DNA of 64,000 nt from Cercis canadensis (lineage: Eukaryota; Streptophyta; Magnoliopsida; Fabales; Fabaceae), in assembly GCA_003255065.1 (NCBI GenBank), contig QAOA01006485.1:1-64000 (forward strand), given 5' to 3'. The position numbers and the translations under genes are program-made. Numbering within the stretch: position 1 is the stretch's first letter; each line of letters starts with the position of its first letter. Of this stretch, positions 47,255 through 61,367 are shown one piece after another. The notes beneath the pieces are model-generated. The model was not told the origin of the DNA and searched no databases. It saw only the letters and a program-made list of their open reading frames with translations.

Positions 47255-49987
47255 CATGAATGATATTTTTTATTTTTTATTTACATCAAAAATTATAAAT
47301 GTGCTCAAACAATTTCTTTTTTAAGTTAATACTATTTAAACTATAATGAGATAAAAATTTAAGAAAATTCTATTAATTAAAAGGTTTTCCACTGAAAAGC
47401 CCAAACCAACGAGACCAATGTTTCAGTGGGCCCCAGCAGTTCGTCAACTGCATTGAGTAGTGGTGACACTGTGACAGTACCCGGGACCGTATAACCTTAT
47501 GCATACATCATGTATGTATGCATGCATGATAGACTCCCACGCCATACATCATCTTCATGCATCATAAGTGGGACCCATTCTGTCTTAGAGTTAAGGTTTT
47601 ATTTTGTAGCTGCGTCTGTGTCTCTGTGGTAGTAGGGTTTTTTTTTCTTTAAAAAGAAAATTTTCCTTTTCAGTGATTGAAAATTCGAGGCGTTTTAAAG
47701 TTGAATGCGAAAGGTACTGTGTTTTCGAGCCTCGTGCTCTTTTACCGTTCACTGTCATTTCTTATCAATATTTCATCACCATTATTATTTACATATTAAT
47801 AAGTTAATTATGAAATTACTATAATACCCTTTCCTCTCTCACAATGGATCTCTATCTTTTTTGGTGCAGTGCAGAGGAGAGAGAGAGAGGGTCTGTTCCG
47901 CGTGGAGGCCCATCCCCTTCCGCTTTTGTCCATAGCAGTATCATATCTGCTTCTCACGCTTCGCACGCTTCGCACCTACACTGCTACTGTGCTACACACT
48001 CTTTCTCTCTCCATCTCTTTGGAAAGAGAAAATAATTTTTCTTAATTTTTGGGTAAATGAATTTTTGAAATATTATATTTTGATTGGTCAACACTAAACT
48101 TTTCCACTAATTGAGTTGAGAGTATTACCCTCTTTTTAATTAGGGGTTTATGTGAAATTTACATTCTAAAATTAATATTATTGTGAAGATAATAATCAAC
48201 TGAGTCACTTAGTTCTTGATAATTATCATATTTAGTATGTAATTTATCATAGTTAATAAACACATTTATATAATTATCATGTATAACATTTTTTTTTCTG
48301 TGTCAATGGTGAAGTAATACTTAAGACTTTTTTTAAATTGTAGCTAAAAATATATAAAAAGAAAAAGACATTTTATACACAATAATGCTCACTTAAAACA
48401 TATCATTTCAAGATGTAAATATATTCAACATCTTAATTCTCAAATTTTTCCCTTTATTTTTATTTATTTTTTTTGAATTTATTGGTTGTAAAGTTTTGGA
48501 AGATTCGGAGTAAGCGTGCTTTTGGTTTTGGATCCTTTTGATGGCGCACTGTTTGGTTGTTCAACATCTTAAAGTGCCAAAGATCTTGAGCTTTACAAAG
48601 TCCAAGGAAAGTGCGCCCTAGGTGTTTGTTTTTATGTCACATAGGCTTTGTAATACCCTTTGGTGGGTGTCTATCTATTTGGGTAGGTAGGTCTTCTCTG
48701 GAGAAGAAACATATCTTTCTGTTGCAGGTTTTTAAAGATTTAGCAGAAGAAATTAAGGGTGCTGCTGATAGGGTGTGTAGAGTGTAGACTATCATGGTCT
48801 GTGTATTTTAGGGTTTTCATTAGAAATACGAATTGTTTGACTAAGATATAGATTTTTGCTGATTTTGTGAACTGGGTCTTGAGGAATTAGGGTTATTAGG
48901 TGCTTTCTGTTTTGGTTCAAGTTCTGGAATACAGAAATGATGAGAAATCATAAATGGTTCGTTTTTTTTGGGATTGTGTTTTGTGAATGAAGAAAGTGAG
49001 ATGAGAAGATCAAAGATGCCATGGAAGTGTGGTACCCCCCAGCTCATGTGTGACTCTGTGATTTTTGGGGTGTTTTGTTTGGTTCTGGCATAGATTTAAT
49101 AATGATTGTTACTTTTTAGGGTTTTGGATTTTGTGTTTGGACTAAACTGAAACTTTTGTGTTTGAATTTTGGGGTTCATAACTAGAACCAGAAGGTAAAG
49201 TCTGGGTTTACATTCTGCAAACCAAATGGGTTTCGGTTGTACTAACTGGGAAATCAAACACCATTAACATGTACATTTATTGGACCGTGTGATGCTTTTA
49301 AGTTGCAAGATAGTAGCATGGTTCCCTGCCTTATGTTTTTGGCTACTTGTGATAAATACCCAGTTACATTTATGATCCAGATCTTCCTTGTAGATACAGA
49401 ATCAAAACGAGTTTATTTCAGCAAAAGAAAAAGAAAAATAATCAAAAGGTAGAAAAAAAGTTGTAAATCATGAACTCTCTTACATTTTATTGAAGTTTGA
49501 TAAGATTCTGCTGAAATTTTAAATTGACACACCTGCCCTCATCAAAACATATCTCATGACTTCAAGATAGTTTGTCTAATAACAGAGTAATAGACCACTC
49601 GTAGTATGGTTTGGATTGGTGTGGTTGGTGGAAAAAATGAAAATGGGATGGCTGATAGAATGAAGACTGAAAATGTTTGTATCTTTTCCCTTATTTTGTT
49701 AAGCAATTTCATTAGCAAGATAATGAAATAGATATTATGCAAATGACTTATCTTCTCTNATTTTCAGTGCTGTTTTTTATATGTTATGTCATAGTTTTTC
49801 CATTGTCAACTTATATACCAATTCTGCATATAGTTATTCAAATTCTTCACTCTTTTCTGCAGTACTTTTCTTTCTGTAGATTGCATATCTTCTGCTGCAA
49901 TGAATTGGTCATTGTAATTTATGAGGATAATCAAGGACAGCCTAACCAATTCTAATTTTTCTATAGATATATTGTGCAATTTGGGAT
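47255..49987. other. Intergenic / possible leader region, no coding gene seen
   Basis: No supportable protein gene. 47600-49400 has a composition unlike the neighbouring AT-rich DNA (GA tract at 47876-47890, less AT-biased stretches at 48480-49060). It could be an untranslated leader or non-coding transcript preceding the hAT gene. A possible hairpin lies at 48543-48617. A single N is at 49759. Confidence 0.4.
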
Positions 49988-52206
49988 ATGGATAAAGAAG
50001 ATATCTCCATGCCTCTTGGAACAACCCAAACTACGGGCACGGTTGTGGGGAGTGCTCCTACTCCGGATGAGAGCATCCAAATGCAAATTGAGGACAGCCA
50101 CGATGGAACTGAGGTAACAGCTAGTACTTCCTCTAGATTGACTTCTGTTGTTTGGAAACATTTTACTAAGCTTAAAGATGGTAAGAGAGCTGGGTGTAAT
50201 TATTGTGGGAAGAGTTATGCAGCTCTTAGTGGAAAGAGGATGAGAGCATCCAAATGCAAATTGAGGACAGCCACGATGGAACTAAGGTAACAGCTAGTAC
50301 TACCTCTAGATTGACTTCTGTTGTTTGGAAACATTTTACTAAGATTAAAGATGGTAAGAGAGCTGGGTGTAATTATTGTGGGAAGAGTTATGCAGCCCTT
50401 AGTGGAAAGAATGGGACTTCATCTATGTTGAATCACTTGGCTGCTTGTCCCAAAAATCCTAATAATAAAAAAGTTGAAAGAAACAAAGAGAGGTTGGGTA
50501 CGTGTCTATTCCGGAAGATGAGGGGAATGAGAAGACAATGAAGTTGCACACTTTTAGTCAACAAGAATGTAGATTAGCACTTGCTAGAATGATATGTGTT
50601 GATGAATTATCATTTAAGTTTGTGGAGAATGAAGGTTTTAGACACTTTATAAATGTTGCATCGCCAAAATTTCAAGTTCCTTCAAGGGTAACTATTGCTA
50701 AAGATGTCATGAACATGTATATCAAAGAGAAGAAAATTCTGAAAAATTATTTGTCTTCTTCTTCTCAAATGGTTTGCCTTATTACTGACACTTGGACTTC
50801 TATTCAGAACTTTAATTACATGTGTGTGACTGGGCATTACATTGGGGATGATTGGGCTATAAATAAGAAGATATTGTCATTCTCTCTAATTTCTGATCAT
50901 AAAGGAGAAACAATAGGAAAAGCTTTAGAGAGGATAATAAAGGAATGGGGCATTTCTAAGGTTTGTACTATAACCGTAGATAATGCTAGCTCAAATAGTG
51001 TTGCTCTTGCATATTTGGTTAGGAGGTTAAATGATTGGAATGGGACTATCTTGAACGGAGAATTCATGCATTTGAGGTGCTCTGCTCATATTTTAAATCT
51101 CATTGTTAGTGAAAGTTTAAAAAAGATAGACCCTTCAATTGCTAGAATTAGGGCAGCAGTCAAGTATGTGAAGGCATCCCCTGCTAGAATGGCTGTTTTT
51201 AAACAAGCTATAAGCTTTACAAATATAGAATGTAAGCATTCTGTGTGTCTTGATTGTCCTACAAGATGGAACTCAACTTATCTAATGTTAGAAGTTGCTG
51301 TAAAATTTGAAAAGGCTTTTGCACGCCTTGAAGACGATGATTCTGGTTACAATATAGCTTTTGGTAATGATTGCCCTCCAAGTTCAGACGATTGGGTACG
51401 TGCACGTGTGTTTGTCAAGTTTTTGAAATTTTTTTATGATGTTACCTTGAACTTCTCTGGCTCTTTGCATGTTACATCAAATGCATTTTTCCAAAAAACT
51501 ATGTGAAATCTATCAAACCTTGCAAAAATGGATGAACATGAGTGATATTGTGATGAGATCTATGGCTGAATCGATGAAAAGAAAATTTGATAAGTATTGG
51601 GATGATGGGGATAATATGAATTATTTCTTATTTGTGGCTGTGGTGCTTGACCCAAGGTATAAGCTGGAGTATGTGGATTTTTGTTTTGGAAAAATGTATG
51701 GTAGAGAACGAGGGGGTCAGATGGTAGAGAAATTAAATGAGGTTTTGCATAGGCTGTTTGAAACTTATTCAATTTTGCATCCTATCCCTAATGACTCAAA
51801 GGATTCTACTAGTAGTGTGGACTTGGCATGTCAAGGAAGTGGAAGTGGTGAAGAAGATTCTAATTGGGACTTAGAGTTTCATAAGAAGAGGCGGAGAAAG
51901 CAAAAGGATGTCAGAAAATCTGAATTGGAAATGTACTTAGAGGATGATGTTGAAGAACAAGTTGAAGGGTTTGATATCCTTAAATGGTGGAAAGTGAAGA
52001 AGACTAAATATTATGTTTTATCCTATATTGCTAAGGATATTTTGCCTATTCCTGTATCAACAGTGTCCTCTGAATCAGCATTCAGTACTGGGGGTAGGGT
52101 TCTAGATCCATTTCGGAGTTCTTTATTGCCTACGACTGTTGAGGCTTTAATTTGTGCTCAGAATTGGCTAAGATCCTCTAAGAATCCAATAGATCTTCGC
52201 AGCTAA
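49988..52206 (+). pseudogene. hAT transposase (RICESLEEPER-like), frameshifted
   Basis: A BED zinc finger (CNYCGKSYAALSGK, then H and C in LNHLAACPKN) is followed by a hAT transposase body (CSAHILNLIVSE, CLDCPTRWNSTYLMLEVAVK) and the C-terminal hAT dimerisation domain (VSSESAFSTGGRVLDPFRSS). This is the layout of DAYSLEEPER/RICESLEEPER-type proteins. The frame changes three times. The first is a 173-bp tandem duplication of the BED region (50066-50238 and 50239-50411). The second is between the BED part and the body near 50500. The third is an extra A in the run at about 51490-51496 (removing one A restores the frame into CEIYQTLQKW). TIRs could not be identified, so it may be an old transposon copy or a decayed domesticated gene. 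Confidence 0.85.
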
Positions 52207-52940
52207 ATGAATGAGATAGAACAACTTGAATCAGGTAATTCTTTGTGATTTATATTTGGTTTTTATAATTTTTTATATTTTTAAATTGAAAGCTAGCTGA
52301 TTTATTTTTTTCTATGATAATTTAATTAGAGATATCATCAGTTGTCACCGAGCTCAACAAGGTTTCATGAAGTGTCTGTTTTTCTCAACCTTAATGGGTA
52401 AATCTTATTTATATTTTTACACTACAATTTAATGTTTATCCCTGTGATGCTGATAAATGGATATTGGTTTTTGCAGTAGCAATTGGTTTGGGATTGGATT
52501 GGATTACTAGTGAGCTGCTGCTGATTGGATTTTCTCTGCTTGTATTTCTGTTGTTTTTTTTGCTGATTTGCTGATTTGCCTGTTTGATAAGTCTGGAAGT
52601 TTTTGTTGCTGATTTTCTGTTGTATTTCTACAATTGTTTTGTTGGTCATTGAATTGGAATGTCTGATATTTGGCTGTTATTTTGTTGTGGTGGTTTGTAA
52701 AGGAACCCAATTCCACTTGGGTACATTTAGTGCTTGACAATTTTCTATGACAGTTGCTTGTTGAAAATAGAGCAATAATTTATGCTAAGAGTTTGATTTC
52801 TGTTTATTTTTTGCTACTTTAAAGTTTAATAGAAGAAGACATGGATAATTGCTTGCAAGTTTTGTTTATTAGTACTCTCCTTATAGCAAAAGTGGTTTGA
52901 ATCTGGGTAGATTTCTCATTCACAGTTGCTTGAATGTTTT
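52207..52940 (+). other. hAT 3' flank
   Basis: Non-coding T-rich sequence, including imperfect gctgattt/gattggatt repeats around 52490-52580. Confidence 0.4.
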
Positions 52941-53080
52941 CAAGCTACAGTGGCAGAAAAACCAATAAAACCGGCCAAACCGAACAAAACCGAACCGGTT
53001 CGGTTTGACTCGGTTTTTCTGAAAAAATTCTAAAAAATCGAACCGAACCGAACCGATTACACCCCTGATTAGAGGCCCAC
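52941..53080. repeat. hAT-type subterminal repeat remnant
   Basis: Repeated ccgaacc/ggttcgg motifs and the end-like block aaccgattacacccctga match the ends of common plant hAT elements. A left partner with matching target duplication was not found, so whether it is the right end of the hAT at 49988 or an independent remnant is open. Confidence 0.5.
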
Positions 53081-53111
53081 TGCAGAATGAAAAATTGCAG
53101 AATTGTGATAG

Positions 53112-53201
53112 TGGTGACACTTGATATTTTGGAACTAAACTAGTGATACCATTTTGACAAATGGCGTCACTAGTTCAGTTTCGAAATATCATGTGGTGTC
53201 A
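53112..53201. repeat. Compact 90-bp hairpin
   Basis: Two 40-nt arms (53112-53151 and 53162-53201) match as reverse complements at about 30 of 40 positions with no gaps and a 10-nt loop. The shared core is actagtga / tcactagt with the flanking gatattt / aaatatc. It may be a tiny MITE or a hairpin precursor; no known miRNA was recognised. Confidence 0.65.
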
Positions 53202-53630
53202 GTACTGGACAACCTACTTTTTTTCTCTTTGCTGGAGACACTTTTTATATGTCAATATTAATGTCGACACTATTCTAAAAAAGAGAAATTATTAAAAAAT
53301 AAATAAAAACTGCTGTAATGGAAGAAATAATTTTAAAAGTGTCGTAGTTGTTGAATTAAGATTCAAAATTACAATATTGAAGTTTTTGATCCAAAAAGTC
53401 TAGCTATATTTATCTAATGACAAAAAGAAATTTATAAAATATCAACTAGTGAGATTTGTATTTTTATCACCATTGGTCTCTTATCTATTTTAAGAATAGA
53501 ATTAAACCTCACAATATAATACATGAAAACTAATTTAAGAAAAAAAATTCCTTACAGTTTCACCCTAAAGAAAAGCCATATGAAACTTGGAAAGGCTTAC
53601 GTAAAGATGGAAATTCCATCACTAAAAAAG
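53202..53630. other. Intergenic, no gene seen
   Basis: AT-rich, non-coding. Confidence 0.5.
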
Positions 53631-53740
53631 ATAAAAACAAGAATGCCACTCCGTCTTTTTAAATGCTCAAGACCCCATATACCATTCTAGAAGGGTTTGA
53701 TTTTTCTTACGCTTGTTATATTGATCAAACTATATATATA
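53631..53740. repeat. 3' flank of TPS, duplicated at 57135-57247
   Basis: The blocks aaaaacaagaatg, tgctcaagacc and ttctagaagggtttgatttt occur in the same order at 57135-57247. Marks the outer end of the first terpene-synthase duplication unit. Confidence 0.85.
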
Positions 53741-53900
53741 TACACTCACTAGATTTGGTCATATAGAAGCAACTCATTTGACCAATGAATCAATCAGGTC
53801 ACACATGGTGAGATGGACCTAATCACTATGCAAACTAAATTCAGTATCCCTTTGTTCTTCTATTTACACGCAATGGGCTACTGCTGATGCATCCACAGGC

Positions 53901-56619
<2,719 letters not shown>

Positions 56620-56773
56620 GCTATTAGTCTACGTTATATTCCGGATAAAGCAAGTTACTTCTTGTGTTTATTGCGATATGTGTGCCCCTTTATATAGTAC
56701 ACAAGAGTGGTTAAAAATAAAGAGAAGAAAAAAGAGGAAAGGGATCTTGGTGAAGTGGCAGCCAAGTTATCAG

Positions 56774-57078
56774 AAGTTTAGACGAATGACAAGACTCAGC
56801 CTACTTGTCAAAATCTTTTAAAAAAACAAAAAATCGTTTGCCGAGGTAGAGGGCTATTGTGTATTGATATGGACACACCAGCCCAATATGTGATCCGTCT
56901 TCGGTTGTTACATCGTATTCGTACGTTTTGCTACCAGAAGGTCTCATGAGCTTTTGTGTAGAATGACTAACGATATTGCTCGGTAGTGAAAGTCAAGTTT
57001 GTGGTGACTACTATCCTTAAAAACGCAAACACAGGATAATATGCGAGGTGATTAAATTCTGACCTTTTTTATTTTTTG
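56774..57078. repeat. 5' flank of TPS, duplicated at 58600-58916
   Basis: Shares long near-identical blocks with 58600-58916 (gtttagacgaatgacaagac, then tattgatatggacacaccag, then cgtattcgtacgttttgct). Probably contains the terpene-synthase promoter. The copy at 58600 has an additional ~14-bp insertion near the gaaggt block. Confidence 0.9.
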
Positions 57079-57134
57079 AAAATTTTGAGGTGATGTGCCT
57101 CTGTCCCCACACCCCACCACCTTTTTTAAAAAAA

Positions 57135-57247
57135 ATAAAAACAAGAATGTGATTCCGTCCTTTTAAAAGGCTCAAGACCACACATGCTATTCTAGAAGGG
57201 TTTGATTTTCCTTGCGCTTGTTTTATTAATATTTATCAAACTATATT
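57135..57247. repeat. Copy of the TPS 3' flank (unit 2)
   Basis: Counterpart of 53631-53740. Marks the start of the second, deleted duplication unit. Confidence 0.85.
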
Positions 57248-57571
57248 TACAATTTTGAAAATTATTATGAGTTCTTTAAGTAAAAAAAATATCTATAGCT
57301 TAGTATTATTGGCACTTTTTTCGTCTTATCAAAATTATATTTTTTAAGTGGCAATATGGTTATTATTAATATGAGTGATGATTATTTGAAAAAGATTAAT
57401 TATAATGAGCCACATATATCAACATGATTTTCTATGAACAGTAAATTTAATAATACTTAATTGGCAATAGATGAATAACTAATCTTTTGCCAACATGAAC
57501 TGACGGAAATGGAAATTACTAGGCTAATCAAACTTGAATCGTGATACTGATTTGGCTGCATGGAGCTAGAA
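57248..57571. other. Non-coding sequence within TPS unit 2
   Basis: AT-rich; equivalent in position to the 3' flank between 53740 and 53900 of unit 1. No gene. Confidence 0.5.
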
Positions 57572-57690
57572 AATTGGATCTATTATCAATGAATTGGCTT
57601 TGTTCATTGATATGCTATCTGGCCTTCCAACTCCATCTCCATATTGATAGGTGCATTGGGCAACCCGAACAAGATTAATAGATGTTTATG
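57572..57690 (-). pseudogene. TPS last-exon fragment
   Basis: On the minus strand it encodes [20 protein letters not shown], then [16 protein letters not shown], clearly homologous to the C-terminus of the 53901 gene (CINLARTAHCIYQYGDGHGR). Only the last ~38 codons are present. Confidence 0.85.
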
Positions 57691-57904
57691 TAAACAATCT
57701 AAAAAATAAAGTAATTATATCAGCGTTTCATTCTGTATTGGATACAAAACTCTTACTTGTACCCGTGCAATATAATTTTAAATTGATTATATATATTTTT
57801 AAATTTATATGATTCCAAATAAATTTTATAAAAACATTTATTTATAAATAACATTATTCGAGAAATTTTAATGTTACAAATATAGTGTTATATATTCTTG
57901 AGTG

Positions 57905-58520
57905 TAAAGAGTACAATTATCAAGGACTGACTTCGGTTTTTTGATCTGGTATCCGGGGCTCCATGCTCGTTTCCATTCAGACACATGCACTGGAAAATTC
58001 AAGCAAGGTTAATTGTTGTGTCTTTGAAAGTTTTTGTGAATGGAGAATCTATGACTCGCTCTTTGTTCATCTTCTTCCATGTCAAGCAAACTGCTTATGC
58101 ATTTGTACACATGCTCCTCACTATTACCAATTTCATGCATGTAGTACACTATTGAACTTGCTGCTTCACCTCTCTGTAACTCTGCCTGCAATACAAGAGC
58201 AAATTAAAAAGCTTAGTTATATATAATTCTAATAATTAGTGGAAATTAAGATGGTAATTAAGGGGTAATACCGTTGAAGTACCCAAATCATTACAAAGTC
58301 TAAAAATAGTGGATGCAGTACGGAGGATATTATGGGGGTTTTGCAATGACTCAAGTACCTCCTTGGTGATATTGTGATTGAGCATGAAATAGGAATGCAC
58401 AATTATTACTATGCCTGACACCGACACCCATGCATTTTTTAGGTAGTCCTCAAATGAGGGTAAATCTTTATCACGTTGCCACTTGGCTTCTTGTAGAAAT
58501 GCTTTCAACATATCTGCCCA
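57905..58520 (-). pseudogene. TPS relic: last two exons only
   Basis: The exon equivalent to exon 6 (58520-58272, 249 bp, the same length as in the neighbour) encodes [20 protein letters not shown], then ... [10 protein letters not shown]. The exon equivalent to exon 7 (from 58185) encodes AELQRGEAASSIVYYMHEIG and then loses frame near 58010 (C-terminal residues continue in another frame: FQCMCLNGNEHGAPDTRSK). The splice acceptor before 58520 reads AA instead of AG. Exons 1-5 are absent: the duplicated 5' flank begins only about 80 bp upstream. Confidence 0.88.
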
Positions 58521-58599
58521 TTAGAATTAAAAAAGAATGGGTTTGATAAGCAAAAAGTTAATTTTAAGCAAGGAGTTAAATGACGAAAGCAAGTTACCC

Positions 58600-58916
58600 A
58601 AGTTTAGACGAATGACAAGACTCAGCCTACTTGTCAAAATCTTTCAAAAAAAAATCGTGTGCCAAGGTGAAGGGCTATTGTGTATTGATATGGACACACC
58701 AGCTCAATATGTGATCCGTCTTCAGTTGTTATATCGTATTCGTACGTTTTGCTTCCAGAAGGTTCATCATGCTGCTCATGAGCTTTTGTGTAGAATGACT
58801 GGTGATATTTCTCAGTAGTAAAAGCTAAGTTTGTGGTGACTACTATCCTTGAAAACGCAAACATAGGATAATAAGCGAGGTGATTAAATTATAATTTTTT
58901 TATTTTTTATTTTTTG
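58600..58916. repeat. Copy of the TPS 5' flank (unit 2)
   Basis: Counterpart of 56774-57078, lying almost directly against the relic's penultimate exon. Confidence 0.9.
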
Positions 58917-60281
58917 AAATATTTGAGGTGATTAGATAATATGCTACTTTGCTAACGTGTGGTCCCTACCAAGGACGTCTGGGTCTGGCACGAGGCAACT
59001 TTGATGCCAATGAGTTGCCAATTGTCATGTCACACTATCTGTTTATACGGGAAGTGCCCTGTTCTTCGGTTATTTGAGAGCATTTGTGTGATGCTCCTAC
59101 AAAGGTGAAATTAGCGCTCTGATCATGCCTGCAACACTTGTGACTAAGTATTTTGGTCTCCCTGTGTTGAGGTCATTTGAGCATTGCAATGAATGGACTT
59201 TTACTTCATTTAATTTTTTAAGTAAAACCTAGTGAAAATTATTTAAGTTTTTGAAATTTATTTATTTTTTATATCACTTGAGTTCTTAAAAAGTAAAAGT
59301 ATTGATTAAAATAATAATTTTAAACTATCACTTAGGTCATTAAAAATAATTATTTTGATCAATTTTTTAAACTTTGAAAGACTCAAATAATACAAAAAAA
59401 TCTTTTATGATTCATGATTTTCACCACATATTTTAAGTTCTAAAAAGACCTTTCACTTTAATTTTTTTTCGCTACTTAACTACACCTAGCAGTTTTCTTT
59501 ATGTGTGTTTTTCTCTCATATATGTGAGAGAAACCCCTAACCTAAAGAAGGCTTCAAATTAAAATTGTAAAAATTAAGATAAATTCAAATATAAATAGCA
59601 TGTATTCAAATTATAGTTCACAACTACAATTGCACCCATTATATTGCGGTTGTGGAGGCCACCACAACGGCTTTTTCTGTAATTGTAGTATGCTAATAGA
59701 TGCATTTTCCAGCAATTCTCGTAAGGCAGCTTAAATCCCTTTGAATTGACTTGGTGAAGCCCTAAACGTGTGTAGTGGAGGCATTTGAGAGACGAATGAC
59801 CAATGCGCAAGCTGATCAAGTTGTATAGAGTGCACTGACGGTTATTAAATCAGAGTTTAACACTTGCCTGAGTAGCTACCATCGTTTAAGAGCCTATAAC
59901 TAGATGGTTGGTGCATTTGACAAGGCTTTCCAGAACTCTAACAACCAGCAACACAGAAGTTCAATTGAAACTTGTATTCATGTTGACTGTTTTGCTTTAT
60001 GGTTTTCTTTTAGTTTCCAGGTTCAGTTTACGTTTGCAGTTCTCTTATGCTTTCGGTTGATATTTTTACTGGTTCTTTTCCGTGGTAATCAACCTAGTCC
60101 ACATTACTCTTAAAATTCCTTATACACCATCCTTTTTCATCACTATCAACCCATTTTTCCATCGAGTTTTCTAGTGTAATTTGGTATTATTTGTGATAAG
60201 AGTTATTATCCAGTCTTCCAATCCTGAGTTAGTTATGGGGATTCTTGTAAGTACTCTATAAATTTGATAGTTCCTATATAT
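58917..60281. other. Intergenic, no gene seen
   Basis: Short open frames only, for example 59574-59819 minus and 59904-60113 plus, without recognisable similarity. Confidence 0.5.
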
Positions 60282-60813
60282 TCATTGGTGGAAAACAGAT
60301 CGGGCCGAATTGGCCCGATTTTATTCGGGCTAACAAACTGCTTGCCCAACCTAGCCCTACACGAGCAGTGAGTCTAAATGGGCCGGCTCAATTTTTTTAA
60401 AAAGTTTTTTAATTATTTTTATTTACAATTAGGCTAAAATCTAACAAAAATTTAAGTTTAAATTACTAATGAATCTAATTAAACAAAATAAAATCTGTAT
60501 AAAGTAATAAATAAAATTAAAATTAAGAATCAAAGACATATAAAAAAAAATGCCAGTAAGTGTAAATCTAAAATAAGGATGTATAAGTAACTAAAAAAAT
60601 TATAATAGTATATACTTTAAAATTAAAAAATACATACTAATATAATTTGGTAGTCTTTCAAAACAAAAAAAAAAAGGATCGGTCCTACACGAACTTGATT
60701 GGGTCGCAGGTCAAATTAGTCCAATTCTATTTAAGTTAGGATATTAAGAATCTAGCCCTATTTTTTTTGGGCCAAAATAGACCAGCCCATCAAGCCTAGC
60801 CTATTTCCCACCT
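60282..60813. mobile_element. Non-autonomous hAT-like element, about 530 bp
   Basis: The left end ttggtggaaaacagatcggg and the reverse complement of the right end (gaggtgggaaataggctagg) are related TIRs. Flanking ctatatat occurs at 60274-60281 and 60814-60821 (8 bp). Subterminal regions carry gggcc/ggccc motifs in both orientations. The interior is AT-rich and non-coding. The 8-bp repeat is AT-only apart from one C, so it is weaker evidence than for the 44723 element. Confidence 0.6.
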
Positions 60814-60821
60814 CTATATAT

Positions 60822-61367
60822 ATTGCGGGCTTTGATGAAATATCCATATTATGGAGCACAATACTAGTTTAGACTTTAGAGTATTGTACAAATTTTTATT
60901 TTTTATTTAAACCTAGAACTACGTGTTCCCTTTATTTACTCCATTGTCGAAGAAGATGCAGGATAAACACAAAACTAGAACAAAATTTGTCCAAGTTTTC
61001 AACCACAACATCAACCAGAGCAGACAACAACCAATTTTAACTCCAAAACTCTTAACTGCAACAACATCTATGCATCACCGAATCTAGGGTTCCAATTTAA
61101 CGCGTGAAATAGCTTGTAGAAGATCTGTTTTCACAGAGATTTGAGACCAACCAATAAACTAAAGTTAAACAACGCAAAGATTAAAAACCTGGGATGGGAC
61201 AGAGGAATTCAACTTGTATTCCAAAAGAAAATCTCATTCTTTGATTCCCAATAGAGAACAAATACATGTCAGTTTTTAAACAACACAACAATTTTAAACC
61301 TTCTTCTTTGTCAAAATAATCTTACATTCAATCATCATGTTCTATACATCAAACTCAAGGAATCCTA
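60822..61367. other. 3' flank of the kinase gene, no other gene seen
   Basis: Non-coding; probably includes the 3' UTR of the minus-strand kinase in its last part. Confidence 0.45.

Noticed and set aside
47844..48035. 63-codon plus-strand frame after a GA tract
   Set aside because: Ser/His-rich, low complexity, no similarity; not enough to call a gene.
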